A stretch of DNA of 64,000 bases from Bin87 sp965232895. Its GTDB lineage: Bacteria; Chloroflexota; Dehalococcoidia; Lucifugimonadales; UBA3495. The first letter of the stretch is position 1; each line of letters starts with the position of its first letter. Below the pieces are notes generated by a model. It made no database searches. It was not told where the DNA came from and worked only from the letters and a program-made list of their open reading frames with translations. The DNA is taken from contig OZ247430.1 in assembly GCA_965232895.1 (NCBI GenBank), forward strand, positions 3,596,001-3,660,000, read 5' to 3'. A program made the position numbers and the translations under genes. Positions 1 through 8,640 of this stretch are shown one piece after another.

Positions 1-1
1 T

Positions 2-1513
2 TCCGGGGAGTTTCTCGGCCCCGAACGCCGTGACGCAGTGCGTCAGGCCTTGACCGATGCCATCGCCGAACCCGTGGAGTTCATCACCGACGACACGCCG
101 CCCCCCACCAACGAGCAGATGGAAGGCGTGCTCAGCATCATCAGCAATCGCGTCAACCTCTACGGAACCGAGGAACCGATCGTCCAGCGTTTCGGCGACG
201 ACCGGATCATCGTCCAGCTTCCCGGAGCCACCGGCTCCGTCGTGTCCGTGGATTTCGTGGAGAACGCCGACGTGGAAAAGCTGGGCAGCGTGATCGCGGA
301 TCAGGGCTACGGTAACGACGTGGAGAGCCGGGGTGAAAATCGGTTCCGCATCACCACCCAGGCCACCCTCGATACTTCAGAGCGCCAGGCCCTCCGGACC
401 ACCCTGGAATCCGAAGTGGGCGCCATCGTCAACTACCAGGTTACCGGCAGCATCGACGACGCCAAGCGGCTCATTGGCGAAACCGCCCAGCTGGAATTTC
501 TCCGCCGGAAGTGCGGAGCGCCCGTCGCTGCCGCCGAAGGCCGTTGCGTGCCCCCGTACACCGACAGCAGCATCGGCCTCACTGGAGAGGACCTGGATGA
601 CGCCTATGTCGGCACCGATCAGGCCACTGGCGCGTGGGTGGTCAACATCCAGTTCGACGACGATCGCGGCACTGAGTTGTTTGGCCAGATGACCGGCGAA
701 ATCAACACCCAGACCAACCCGCAGACGGACGAGGTCATCTCCGTGTTCCTTGACGGTCGTGAGCTGATCTCCCCCGTCGCCCGCGCCCACATCCGCGATG
801 GGCGCAGCCAGATTTCCGGGAACTTCAACCGCGAAACCGCCCGGACGCTGGCGATCCAGCTCAAGTCCGGCAGTCTCCCGGTGCCCTTGAACCTCATCCA
901 GGAATCCGGCGTCGATTCGATCCTCGGCAAGGAGTCCCTCGAACGCAGCCTCAAGGCCGGTATGGTCGGCCTGGGCCTGGTGCTGGTATTCGTCATCGCC
1001 TACTACCGCGCCGCCGGAGTGGTCGCGGCCGTTGCCCTCGTGTGCTACGCCATCGTCACCCTGGCCATCTTCAAGTTGGTGCCCATCACTCTCACCCTGC
1101 CTCACATTGGCGGCTTCATCTTATCCATCGGCCTGGCCGTCGACGCCAACATCCTGATCTTCGAGCGCATCAAGGAAGAAATCCGTCTGGGCCGTTCTCT
1201 GGGTTCGGCGATGGACGTGGGGTTCAACCGCGCCTGGCCCGCGATCCGGGACGGCAACGTCAGTACGCTGATCACCTGCGTCGTGCTGCTCTGGTTCGGC
1301 AACCGTTTGGGGGGTGGACTGGTCAACGGATTCGCCCTGACCCTGCTCGTGGGCGTCCTCGTCAGCATGTTCACTGCGGTCCTGGTTAGCCGCAACCTGC
1401 TCCAGGCGCTGCAGGCCACCGGTCTTGGTCGTGCCGCCAGCCTGTTCACCCCGGAAAAGATCCAGCCCCGATCTGCGGGCCAGCGTCCTCAATCGGCCCA
1501 GGGGGGCCAATAA
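2..1513 (+). CDS. secD: SecD, protein-export membrane subunit (5' truncated by window edge)
   Basis: SecD is the large SecDF subunit that works with SecYEG and uses the proton gradient to pull exported proteins across the membrane. The reading frame is open to the first base, so the N-terminal first membrane helix lies outside the window and the GTG at 38 is not a real start. The visible part begins just before the conserved VLSIISNRVN segment of the first periplasmic domain, contains the P1 head (residues ~60-300) and ends with the SecD/SecF-type membrane block, including the conserved GLAVDANILIFERIKEE motif. secF follows after 3 bases, the usual tandem arrangement. Identification is secure. 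Confidence 0.95.
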   Translation, partial: SGEFLGPERRDAVRQALTDAIAEPVEFITDDTPPPTNEQMEGVLSIISNRVNLYGTEEPIVQRFGDDRIIVQLPGATGSVVSVDFVENADVEKLGSVIADQGYGNDVESRGENRFRITTQATLDTSERQALRTTLESEVGAIVNYQVTGSIDDAKRLIGETAQLEFLRRKCGAPVAAAEGRCVPPYTDSSIGLTGEDLDDAYVGTDQATGAWVVNIQFDDDRGTELFGQMTGEINTQTNPQTDEVISVFLDGRELISPVARAHIRDGRSQISGNFNRETARTLAIQLKSGSLPVPLNLIQESGVDSILGKESLERSLKAGMVGLGLVLVFVIAYYRAAGVVAAVALVCYAIVTLAIFKLVPITLTLPHIGGFILSIGLAVDANILIFERIKEEIRLGRSLGSAMDVGFNRAWPAIRDGNVSTLITCVVLLWFGNRLGGGLVNGFALTLLVGVLVSMFTAVLVSRNLLQALQATGLGRAASLFTPEKIQPRSAGQRPQSAQGGQ

Positions 1514-1516
1514 CGA

Positions 1517-2473
1517 ATGTTGAATATCGTCGGCAAACGCGGCTGGTACTTCGTCATTTCGGCCTTGGTGATCATACCTGGCCTGCTGTCCATGATTGCG
1601 CCTCCCGGTTGGGCGGCCGGCGGCTCCGGACTCCGTCCCGGCATCGACTTTTCCAGCGGTTCCGTTCTTACCGTCGCGTTTGTGGAGCCCGCCAACCCTG
1701 ACGCCGTTCGCAACGTGATGTCCGCCGTCGGGCACCCCGAGGCCCTGGTCCAATCAGTGGGTGAAAGTTCCGTCCTGATCCGTACCCGGGTGCTGGAAGA
1801 GGCGTCGGGCAACATAGTGTCGGAGCGTCAGCGCATTGAGGAAGCGCTGGAAGACCAGGTCGGCTTGATTGATGCGTCCGGCGTTGACACCGTGTCGCCC
1901 ATCATCGCTCAGGAGACCGTGCGCAACACCTTCCTTGCGCTGCTCGTAGCCTCCGTCTTCATCCTGATTTACATCTGGTACGCGTTCCGGCGCGTCCCGC
2001 GGGCCTATCGTTACGGCGTGGCCGCGGTGGTGACCCTCATTCACGATACCGTGATTGTCCTCGGCGTGTTCTCCATCCTTGGCCGGATCCTGGGCATGGA
2101 AGTCAACGCCATGTTCATCGTCGGCATCCTCACCGTCGCCGGATACTCGGTCAACGACACCATCGTGGTGTTTGACCGCATCCGCGAGAATGCCATTCGG
2201 GTTCCCGACCGCAGCCTTGAAGACACGGTGAACCTGAGCATCATTGAGAGCGTGGGCCGGTCGGTGAACACCAGCTTCACCACTTTGATGGTGCTGCTCG
2301 CCATGCTGCTCATCGGTGGCGAATCAATCCGCGAACTGCTGCTGGTGGTGGCGATCGGTGTGGTGGTCGGAACCTACAGCTCCATCTTCATCGCTGCCCA
2401 GTTCCTGGTCATCTGGGATCGCCGCGAGTTCGGCCGCGTCTTCACCCTGGGCCGCCGCGAAGCCAACGCCTAG
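1517..2473 (+). CDS. secF: SecF, protein-export membrane subunit
   Basis: SecF partners SecD in the proton-driven accessory complex of the Sec translocon. The 318-residue protein has an N-terminal membrane helix, the conserved GIDFSSGSVLTV segment that marks the first periplasmic domain (around residues 38-50), and a five-helix membrane block with the SecF signature GYSVNDTIVVFDRIRE (about residues 213-228). Length is normal for the family. It begins 3 bases after secD, so the two are almost certainly cotranscribed and translationally coupled. Nothing in the sequence is unusual. Confidence 0.96.
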   Translation: MLNIVGKRGWYFVISALVIIPGLLSMIAPPGWAAGGSGLRPGIDFSSGSVLTVAFVEPANPDAVRNVMSAVGHPEALVQSVGESSVLIRTRVLEEASGNIVSERQRIEEALEDQVGLIDASGVDTVSPIIAQETVRNTFLALLVASVFILIYIWYAFRRVPRAYRYGVAAVVTLIHDTVIVLGVFSILGRILGMEVNAMFIVGILTVAGYSVNDTIVVFDRIRENAIRVPDRSLEDTVNLSIIESVGRSVNTSFTTLMVLLAMLLIGGESIRELLLVVAIGVVVGTYSSIFIAAQFLVIWDRREFGRVFTLGRREANA

Positions 2474-2506
2474 GCGCCAACTGAGTGGGTCGAGAGAAAC
2501 TGAACC

Positions 2507-2851
2507 ATGAATTGCGAAGTCATACTGTTGCGCTATCCTCCGGACGACAGCATGCCCAATGGCTACTGGGTGGCTGATTGCCCGTCGGTGGCCGGTTGCG
2601 TCACAGACGGCGAAACCCGAGAAGAGGCTTTGGCAATGGCTGCCGATGTGATCGGTTTCTGCCTCGAGGATGACCAGCCGCTGGACGCGCTCACGGCAGA
2701 GCGCGAGAAGGCCGCCACGTTGCGGGAGGCTCAAGAGGAAGGGATAGTCATTGCCGTTGAGACCCATCTCGTGGAGCCCAAGGCAATGAGCGACGCCGAG
2801 TTGGCGACGTGGCCGAGGTTCGCCTTTCTGGTTCCGGATGCAACGGCCTGA
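2507..2851 (+). CDS. hicB: HicB-like antitoxin
   Basis: The 114-residue product has the HicB-like fold signature: an N-terminal beta strand, the GYWVADCPSVAGCVTDGET segment (about residues 19-37) and the following EEALAMAADVIGF helix. In HicAB modules HicB binds and neutralises the HicA mRNA interferase and often represses its own promoter. The C-terminal ~50 residues do not look like the usual ribbon-helix-helix or helix-turn-helix DNA-binding domain, so autorepression may be missing here. hicA follows after 6 bases on the same strand. Antitoxin-first order is common. The pair lies between secF and a metabolic gene. Confidence 0.8.
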   Translation: MNCEVILLRYPPDDSMPNGYWVADCPSVAGCVTDGETREEALAMAADVIGFCLEDDQPLDALTAEREKAATLREAQEEGIVIAVETHLVEPKAMSDAELATWPRFAFLVPDATA

Positions 2852-2857
2852 AGAGCC

Positions 2858-3115
2858 GTGCCGAGTCATTTTCGCAATCAGAAAACTGCGGATGTGCTTT
2901 CGGCGTATTTGCGTCTGGGGTTTGTCCGGGTCAATAGCCGGGGGCGACATCATAAGCTCCGTCACCACCGGTTGAATTTGACCATGATCATTCACCGGCA
3001 CCGGGGAGAAATTCCGGAAGGGACCTTGGCTCGCGCAGTGCGCCGCTCGGGTGTTTCCGACGCCGAATTTCTGGAAGCGTTGGAGGGAGATACCCCCGAT
3101 CGGTTTCGAGGTTAG
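2858..3115 (+). CDS. hicA: HicA-like mRNA interferase toxin
   Basis: The 85-residue basic protein matches HicA, a double-stranded-RNA-binding-fold toxin that cleaves mRNA. Visible features are the LRLGFVRVNSRGRHHKLRH segment with the conserved Gly-x-His-His carrying the catalytic His (around residues 28-31), followed by IIHRHRGEIPEGTLARAVRR and the C-terminal SDAEFLEAL helix. The start is GTG at 2858, 6 bases after the hicB stop, which fits a coupled two-gene module. The size is normal, and no disabling change is seen. Confidence 0.82.
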   Translation: MPSHFRNQKTADVLSAYLRLGFVRVNSRGRHHKLRHHRLNLTMIIHRHRGEIPEGTLARAVRRSGVSDAEFLEALEGDTPDRFRG

Positions 3116-3128
3116 TGCAACTACCCGT

Positions 3129-4199
3129 TCACCGCGCCAGCGCCACCCGTCCCAACGGTTCCCGCTCCCGTACCATACGCACCGCCTCCTCCGCGCCCTG
3201 CGCGGTGAGTGGCAACACATCCGCGACCACCGGCTCCAATTCGCCCGTTGCGGCCATGGCGACGCAACGCTCCAGTGTTCGCCGTGATACCCCGGATACC
3301 CCGGTCAGCCGCAGATCCCGAAATATCACCTCGGCCAGTCGCACCGGCGTTGGCTCCCCGGTCACGTCGCCCAGCAGCGCCATGCGTCCGTATTGCCCCA
3401 GGCATCGCAGAACGTCGGGCCACAGCGGCGGGCCCACCGTATCGATAACCGCGTCCGCGCCCGCATCCTCAGTCAGCGCCAGCGTTATCTCTGCCAGACC
3501 CGGTCCGTCGCCATACTCGACCACTACTGATGCCCCGAGTTGTTCCAGACCGGGCGTCTTATCCGGGGATGTCGTCACGGCGATTACCTGCGCCCCTCTG
3601 GACGCCGCCAGTCGCACCGCGTGGCTGCCCAATCCGCCTCCCGCTCCCGTTATCACCACCGTGTCGCCTTCCGCGACCTCGGCAGTGTCGACGCCCGACA
3701 GCGCGACCCCGGCCGGGCACGCCAGCAGCGCGGCTCGTTCCGGCGCAACTCCGGTCGGGACGGCCACCAGCGCCGTTTCCGGCAGCGCCACGTACTCCGC
3801 GAACCCACCGTCCCGCCCGTGTCCAATGCCGACGCCGTTCACGCAACGGTGCTCCCGGCCGGCGCGGCACCGCGCGCAGTTGCCGCAAGCCGCAGTCAGC
3901 AGGCTGACCACCCGGTCTTCCTCTTGAAACTTCGTGGCGCCTGCGCCCAACGCGACCACCGTGCCGGCGATTTCGTGCCCCAGAACAACTCCGGGCACGA
4001 CCCCCCTTCGCAACGTTCCAGTCATCACCAGGTAGTCGTGATGGCAGAATCCGCACGCCTCCACCCGCAGCAGCGCCTCGCCGGGCCCCGGGGCGGGAAC
4101 GTCGCGCTCCACTATCGCCAGGGTGGGCGGATCGCCGGCCTCCACCAGCGACAGCGCGGACATGGTTTTAGGAACCGGCGAAAGCGTCATGGCGGTCAT
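3129..4199 (-). CDS. Zinc-dependent alcohol dehydrogenase family protein
   Basis: This is a medium-chain (MDR) NAD(P)-dependent alcohol dehydrogenase. The N-terminal GroES-like domain carries the catalytic zinc site (CGFCHHDYLVMTG, then the GHEIAGTV glutamate/histidine segment) and a structural zinc cluster CGNCARCRAGREHRC. The Rossmann domain has VVITGAGGGLGSHAVRLAA. I chose the ATG at 4199, which gives MTAMTLSPVP; another ATG at 4163 is possible and neither has a strong ribosome binding site. A further upstream start at 4265 adds a basic stretch unlike the family. It is divergent from endonuclease IV, and the substrate cannot be told from sequence. Confidence 0.85.
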   Translation of the reverse strand: MTAMTLSPVPKTMSALSLVEAGDPPTLAIVERDVPAPGPGEALLRVEACGFCHHDYLVMTGTLRRGVVPGVVLGHEIAGTVVALGAGATKFQEEDRVVSLLTAACGNCARCRAGREHRCVNGVGIGHGRDGGFAEYVALPETALVAVPTGVAPERAALLACPAGVALSGVDTAEVAEGDTVVITGAGGGLGSHAVRLAASRGAQVIAVTTSPDKTPGLEQLGASVVVEYGDGPGLAEITLALTEDAGADAVIDTVGPPLWPDVLRCLGQYGRMALLGDVTGEPTPVRLAEVIFRDLRLTGVSGVSRRTLERCVAMAATGELEPVVADVLPLTAQGAEEAVRMVREREPLGRVALAR

Positions 4200-4282
4200 G
4201 GTAAAGCAAGGCTCGTTTCTGCGATACTGTGGCCCGCGTTGATCTCGCCGGCGCCCGCCGGCCAAATAACGAGGGGATCAGG

Positions 4283-5143
4283 ATGATTATTGGCGCTCAC
4301 GTCTCCGCCGCCGGCGGCATTGGCAACGCCGTGGATCGCGCCGTCGACATCGGCGCCGAGGCCGTCCAGATATTCGGATCCTCGACCCGATCCTGGCGTT
4401 TCAAAGCCCTCACCGACGCCCAGGCGGAGGCCTTCCGCGAAAAGAACGCCGAGGCCGGACTGGCGCCGCCCTTCCTGCACGCGATCTACCTGATCAACCT
4501 CGGCAACTCCAACCCGGAAAACGTCGACAAATCGGTGACCTCGCTGGTCCAGTACATGCAACTGGCCGACCAGATCGGCGCCGGCGGCGTCATTTTCCAT
4601 CCCGGCAGCCACGGCGGCGCCGGATACGACGGCGTTTTCCAGCAGGTTGTGGACAGCATTCATCGCGTCCTGGACCAGTCTCCCGAGGGTCCGTTGCTGT
4701 GCCTGGAGAACATGGCCGGCATGGGCCAGCACATCGGCGCCAAGTTCAGCGAGTTGGGCGACGTCATGCGCGCCGTGGACAGCCCCCGCCTCGGCATCTG
4801 CCTGGACACCCAACATGCCTTCGCCGCCGGATACGACCTCACCAACCCGGAGGGCGTCGCCGGCATGATCGACGAATTCGACCGCGACATCGGCCTGGAC
4901 CGCCTCAGCGCCGTTCACGCCAACGATTCCAAGCGCCCCTGCGGTTCCGGGGTGGACCGGCACGATAACATTGGCGAGGGCCTGATCGGTGAGGAGGGCT
5001 TCACCAGTATCATGTCCCATCCCGCCTTTGCCGACGTGCCTTTCTTCCTCGAAGTCCCCGGGTACGACAAGGACAATCGCGGACCCGATAAGCCCAACGT
5101 GGACATTCTCAAGGAGATCCGTGCCCGCGTGTCCGCTGGCTGA
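4283..5143 (+). CDS. nfo: Endonuclease IV (AP endonuclease)
   Basis: Nfo cleaves the phosphodiester 5' of abasic sites in base excision repair, using a three-zinc centre in a TIM barrel. The 286-residue protein starts MIIGAHVSAAGG, the canonical opening, and carries FHPGSH (about residues 109-114), CLENMAGMG with a zinc-ligand Glu, ICLDTQHAFAAGYD, AVHANDSKRPCGSGVDRHDNIG and FFLEVPG, covering the expected His/Asp/Glu ligands. The ATG at 4283 is preceded by GAGGGG at 4271-4276 and is preferred over the upstream frame extension to 4229. Confidence 0.95.
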   Translation: MIIGAHVSAAGGIGNAVDRAVDIGAEAVQIFGSSTRSWRFKALTDAQAEAFREKNAEAGLAPPFLHAIYLINLGNSNPENVDKSVTSLVQYMQLADQIGAGGVIFHPGSHGGAGYDGVFQQVVDSIHRVLDQSPEGPLLCLENMAGMGQHIGAKFSELGDVMRAVDSPRLGICLDTQHAFAAGYDLTNPEGVAGMIDEFDRDIGLDRLSAVHANDSKRPCGSGVDRHDNIGEGLIGEEGFTSIMSHPAFADVPFFLEVPGYDKDNRGPDKPNVDILKEIRARVSAG

Positions 5144-5157
5144 CGGTTCCTGATTCG

Positions 5158-5532
5158 ATGAGCCCCGACGAGTTTGAAGGCCTGGTCCAGCAGGCCTACT
5201 GGGAGTTGCCCGAAAACTTCCGCGCATCCCTGGAGAACCTCGACATCCTCGTCGAGGACTTTCCGGGGCCCGAAGCCGCCGACGCCGAAGACCTGTCCGA
5301 CCACGATCACGGCGACAATCTCCTCGGCCTCTACGTCGGCGTCCCTCTCATCGACCGCTACGCCGCCGATCCCATGATGCCCGACCGCATCTACATCTAC
5401 CGGCTGCCCATTCTGGACATTTGCGACACCCGCCAGGACGTCGTCCGCGAAGTGCGGACCACGCTACTGCACGAAATCGGCCACTACCTGGGCCTCAGTG
5501 AGCATGATCTGGACCGGCTGGGCTACGCCTGA
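5158..5532 (+). CDS. Small zincin-type metallopeptidase (DUF1025/MMP37-like)
   Basis: The 124-residue protein belongs to the Zincin_1 family of possible acidic zinc metallopeptidases. The defining motif HEIGHYLGLSEHDLDRLG sits at the C terminus (residues ~106-123), with the HExxH zinc-binding helix followed by the family's G-x-S-x-x-D-L continuation. A short N-terminal helix-rich part starts MSPDEFEGLVQQAYWELPE, also typical. The biological role of this family is not well established. It lies 14 bases after nfo and just before pgpA, suggesting one transcription unit. Confidence 0.85.
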   Translation: MSPDEFEGLVQQAYWELPENFRASLENLDILVEDFPGPEAADAEDLSDHDHGDNLLGLYVGVPLIDRYAADPMMPDRIYIYRLPILDICDTRQDVVREVRTTLLHEIGHYLGLSEHDLDRLGYA

Positions 5533-5542
5533 TATCCGGCAA

Positions 5543-6091
5543 ATGTCCTGGGGGAACCGCCTGGCCTGGCTGATCGGCAGCGGATTTGGCAGCGGCCTTT
5601 CGCCTCTGGCCCCGGGCACCGCCGGCGCCGCTGCGGCTGCTGGCCTGTATTGCGTCCTGATGGTCCTGCTCGATCTGGCCTGGCCTTCGTCCATCGCTCC
5701 CCGGCTGATCGTCCTGGCGGCCATGATCATCGGCGGTACCGTCGTCGGCGTCTGGGCCACGGGCCGCATGTCCACCGACGCCAACCCCGACCCCGGCTCA
5801 GCGGTCTGGGACGAGTTCGTCGGCATGTGGATTTCGTTGATCCCAACCGCCTGGGCGACCTGGCACCTGCCTTCGATCATGGTTCCGCCCTGGTGGCCCA
5901 TCTGGTGGGTGGCGCTGTGCTTTTTCACCTTCCGCGCTTTCGACACCCTCAAGCCCTGGCCCTGCCGGGGCCTGGAAGATCTCCACGGCGGCTGGGGGAT
6001 CATGCTGGACGACATAGCAGCCGGCGTCTGGGCCCTCCTCGTCTCTACCCTGCTCTACTTTGCCATCATGGCGGCGATGGTCTACCTCTAG
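5543..6091 (+). CDS. pgpA: Phosphatidylglycerophosphatase A
   Basis: PgpA dephosphorylates phosphatidylglycerophosphate to phosphatidylglycerol at the membrane. The protein has the family motifs GLSPLAPGTAGA near the N terminus, DPGSAVWDEFVGMWISL in the middle (the acidic DE pair is the expected metal site), FFTFRAFDTLKPWP, and GGWGIMLDDIAAG before the last membrane helix. About four hydrophobic segments are visible. I chose the ATG at 5543 (MSWGNRLAWLIG); GTG 5498 and ATG 5504 would overlap the zincin gene. The 3' end overlaps the convergent ybeY by four bases. Confidence 0.92.
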   Translation: MSWGNRLAWLIGSGFGSGLSPLAPGTAGAAAAAGLYCVLMVLLDLAWPSSIAPRLIVLAAMIIGGTVVGVWATGRMSTDANPDPGSAVWDEFVGMWISLIPTAWATWHLPSIMVPPWWPIWWVALCFFTFRAFDTLKPWPCRGLEDLHGGWGIMLDDIAAGVWALLVSTLLYFAIMAAMVYL

Positions 6092-6636
6092 CCGGCGGTC
6101 TGGTCCCCCGGGACCGAGAACAGGCCCGAGAGCGCCGTTCTCTCCAGCGCCTGCATCGCCTCCCGTTCCTCGTCGTCATAGTGGTCGTGGCCCAGCAGAT
6201 GCAGCGTCCCGTGCACGATCAGCAGCGCCAACTCCCGTTGTAGCGGCGTCCCCTGATCTTCCGCCTGGCGCGCGGCCTGCGGAACCGAAACGATGATCTC
6301 CCCCAACGGCGGCGGCTCGCCATCCGGCAGCGGCCATCCCGGAGGCGCGTCTTCACCCGCGCTCGGCGCTTCGTCGTCTCCTTCCCAGTGGCCCCAGTGC
6401 TCGAACGAAAACGACAGCACGTCCGTGGTTCGGTCCACTCCCCGGTAGTCCCGGTTCAACCGTCGCACCGTCTCGTCATCCGTCAGCAGCAGGCTGATTT
6501 GCCCGTGGGTTTCCGCCGGCAGAGATCCGGCCAGGCCGTGCCGGACCGCGGTCTCCAACCATTCGGCATCTTCAAGTTCAGCCCAACGTTCGGGAACGTC
6601 GGTTTGCACCGTTACCACAATATCGGGGAGCAACAT
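6088..6636 (-). CDS. ybeY: YbeY, rRNA-maturation endoribonuclease
   Basis: YbeY is a zinc-dependent endoribonuclease needed for 16S rRNA 3'-end maturation and ribosome quality control. The hallmark HGTLHLLGHDHYDDEE motif (three metal-ligand His) is present near the C terminus, with TDVLSFSF and LGEIIVSVPQA upstream. Between these last two there is an extra ~30-residue acidic, proline-rich insert not found in compact YbeY proteins. The ATG at 6636 is fixed by a GGAGGTGG ribosome binding site just upstream; the longer frame to 6681 is not needed. The stop overlaps the pgpA stop by four bases. Confidence 0.93.
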   Translation of the reverse strand: MLLPDIVVTVQTDVPERWAELEDAEWLETAVRHGLAGSLPAETHGQISLLLTDDETVRRLNRDYRGVDRTTDVLSFSFEHWGHWEGDDEAPSAGEDAPPGWPLPDGEPPPLGEIIVSVPQAARQAEDQGTPLQRELALLIVHGTLHLLGHDHYDDEEREAMQALERTALSGLFSVPGDQTAG

Positions 6637-6714
6637 GACCACCTCCACAAAAATCATCGTCCCGATGGCCCCGTGATACAATTGCTTGCGTAGCTTCGGA
6701 CTTAGGACGATGCA

Positions 6715-7188
6715 ATGAGCGAAGAGCAGTTTACCCCCAACTCTGACCCCGGCGATGATCGTTGGGCGGACTATGCCCTGCCGGAAGAGGGAGTCGCCGA
6801 CCTCGCCGACCGGTTGGTGGAGTTTCTACCGGAACATGAAGAAAACGATCCTCCGCTCATCATCGGCCAGGTGCTGGACGACTTCATTGACCAGTCCGGC
6901 TCCATGCCCGAAAATCTGCGCGAGGAAGACGCCCACGCTGTGATCTGCCAGATGCAGATGGCGGTCACCCTGGCTTACCAGTTGGGTCGGCTGGAGTCGC
7001 GCTCCCCGGAAATGGTGCGCCGGTTCATCCTCGAGGCCATCGAAAAGTGGGAGGCCAAACCACTTTCCGATTCGCTCGATTTCGTTGAAACCGATTTCCG
7101 AAAGCCCAAGGAACTGGTGCTGCCCCGCTTGCGTCGCTGGTGGCAGGAAAACCTCGCTGCCGAAGACTATTACTGGGACGAAGACTGA
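6715..7188 (+). CDS. Hypothetical acidic protein
   Basis: I do not recognise this 157-residue protein. It is acidic at both ends (it finishes AAEDYYWDED), lacks a signal peptide or membrane segment, and looks mostly helical. The ATG at 6715 follows an AGGA at 6704-6707, and a TACAAT -10-like hexamer lies at 6677-6682. It is divergent from ybeY. The clean codon usage, good start and absence of a better opposing frame support it as a real gene. Function unknown. Confidence 0.7.
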   Translation: MSEEQFTPNSDPGDDRWADYALPEEGVADLADRLVEFLPEHEENDPPLIIGQVLDDFIDQSGSMPENLREEDAHAVICQMQMAVTLAYQLGRLESRSPEMVRRFILEAIEKWEAKPLSDSLDFVETDFRKPKELVLPRLRRWWQENLAAEDYYWDED

Positions 7189-7287
7189 CTCCCGGTCAGC
7201 AAGTTTCCGGGGCGCAATTCGCGCGTCGCGCGCTCCTCCCGTCCACCGGCCCTCGCGTTGAACGTTGATTTGGAGGGAACCAATCCG

Positions 7288-8466
7288 ATGACCACCGCCA
7301 CTTATGACCTGGTGCTGTCGGGCGGCAACCTGCTGGACCCGGCCCAGGGCATCAACGACGAACCCCGCGACATCGCCTTCAAGGACGGCAAGGTCGCCGC
7401 AATCGCCGAGCAAATCGACCCGGCCTCCGCCGCTCAGTCCATCGACGCCAGCGGCAAGTTGATTACCCCCGGCCTCATTGACCTCCACGGCCATTTCTAC
7501 CACGGTGGCAGCGGCAGCGCCGTCCACGCCGACCAGACTTGCCTGGGCAGCGGCGTGACCACCGGCGTTGACGCGGGTTCTGCCGGGTTCCTCAACTACG
7601 GCGCCATGCGCGACTACGTATTTCCGGCGCACCGCACCCGGCTGCTCGCCTTCCTGCACATCGGAGCCGTTGGTTTGGCGGCCAATCGTGTGCTCGGCGG
7701 CGGCCTGCACGACATGCGCATCATTGACGTGGAGCAGACCGTCCAGGCCATCAAGGAGAACCCCGGTTTCATCTTCGGTGTCAAGGTCCGCATGCACTTC
7801 GACGCCGTGGCCCGGTGGAACGCCCACGAGGCCATGGCCCGAGCCCGCGAAGCCGCCAGTGAGGCCGGGGTCCGCCTCATGGTGCACGTCAGCGGCACGC
7901 CCATCCCCCTGCCCGACGTGCTTGAGCACCTCGGCCCCGGTGACATCTCCACCCACGCCTTCAACGGCTTCCCGGAGAACATGCTGGACAACTCCGGCAA
8001 GATTCGCCCGGAGGTCCGCGCCGCCGCTGACCGTGGCGTTGTCATGGACGTCGGACACGCCGGCATCCACTGCGACGTCGAGGTCGTGAAAGCGGCCATG
8101 GACCAGGGTGTCATCCCCGATACCATCAGCACCGACGTGCACATCGCGCCGGCCGGCCGCATCGTCTACCTGATGAACGACCTGGTCAGCAAATTCCATG
8201 CCCTGGGTATGCCACTGGCCGACGCCATAACCGCAAGCACGAGCCGGCCCGCCGAGATTCTGGGCCTGCAGGACAATATCGGTTCCCTGGCCGTCGGCAT
8301 GGAAGGCGATGCCGCGGTTTGGGAAAAGCGTCAGGGAAGATTCGTTTGGCACGACATGGCCGGTCACAACGTCGATGGGGCGCTCCGACTGGACACCTTT
8401 GCCACCATCAAGGGAGGCGTCACCGCCTGGCGGGAGGGTCGCCTCTTGCAGATGGGCGAATGCTAG
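7288..8466 (+). CDS. Amidohydrolase/deacetylase-family metallohydrolase
   Basis: The protein is an amidohydrolase-superfamily TIM-barrel enzyme. LITPGLIDLHGHFYHGG carries the HxH metal pair, VKVRMHF is in the position of the bridging Lys, MVHVSGTP and FNGFPENM follow, VMDVGHAG precedes the barrel end, and DTISTDVHI holds the catalytic Asp. It resembles the EF_0837-type amidohydrolase/deacetylase group, whose members act on N-acyl or cyclic amide substrates; the real substrate is unknown. The start at ATG 7288 has GGAGGG at 7271-7276. The TAG stop at 8464-8466 overlaps the terminus of a miniature inverted-repeat element, so the last few residues may have been altered by its insertion. Confidence 0.85.
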   Translation: MTTATYDLVLSGGNLLDPAQGINDEPRDIAFKDGKVAAIAEQIDPASAAQSIDASGKLITPGLIDLHGHFYHGGSGSAVHADQTCLGSGVTTGVDAGSAGFLNYGAMRDYVFPAHRTRLLAFLHIGAVGLAANRVLGGGLHDMRIIDVEQTVQAIKENPGFIFGVKVRMHFDAVARWNAHEAMARAREAASEAGVRLMVHVSGTPIPLPDVLEHLGPGDISTHAFNGFPENMLDNSGKIRPEVRAAADRGVVMDVGHAGIHCDVEVVKAAMDQGVIPDTISTDVHIAPAGRIVYLMNDLVSKFHALGMPLADAITASTSRPAEILGLQDNIGSLAVGMEGDAAVWEKRQGRFVWHDMAGHNVDGALRLDTFATIKGGVTAWREGRLLQMGEC

Positions 8467-8640
8467 GCAGTGTTGACATTTCGCGTCATTCCGGCGAAAG
8501 AACGTCACCCCGTACTTGATAGGGGCCGGAATCCAGTGCGCCAAAGAAGGGTGAAATCGGGCAGACTTTCCGATGGCAAAGGTATCTGGGTTCCTGCTTT
8601 CGCAGGAACGACAGGTAATTGCCAAATGTCAACACTACCT
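8465..8640. mobile_element. Miniature inverted-repeat element, copy 1 (MITE-like, 176 bp)
   Basis: The element has 17-bp terminal inverted repeats: AGGCAGTGTTGACATTT at 8465-8481 and AAATGTCAACACTACCT at 8624-8640, with one mismatch. Inside are a GTCATTCC...GGAATCCAG inverted pair and a perfect hairpin TTCCTGC-TTTC-GCAGGAA (8591-8608). No coding capacity is visible. A second closely similar copy is at 27176-27530. The TA flanking the second copy is present only on the left here, suggesting an older, degraded insertion. It would depend on a transposase supplied elsewhere. Confidence 0.85.

Noticed and set aside
6826..8625. 599-codon open frame on the minus strand
   Set aside because: It is the antisense shadow of the amidohydrolase and its upstream gene in GC-rich codons; product shows no family pattern and no credible start.
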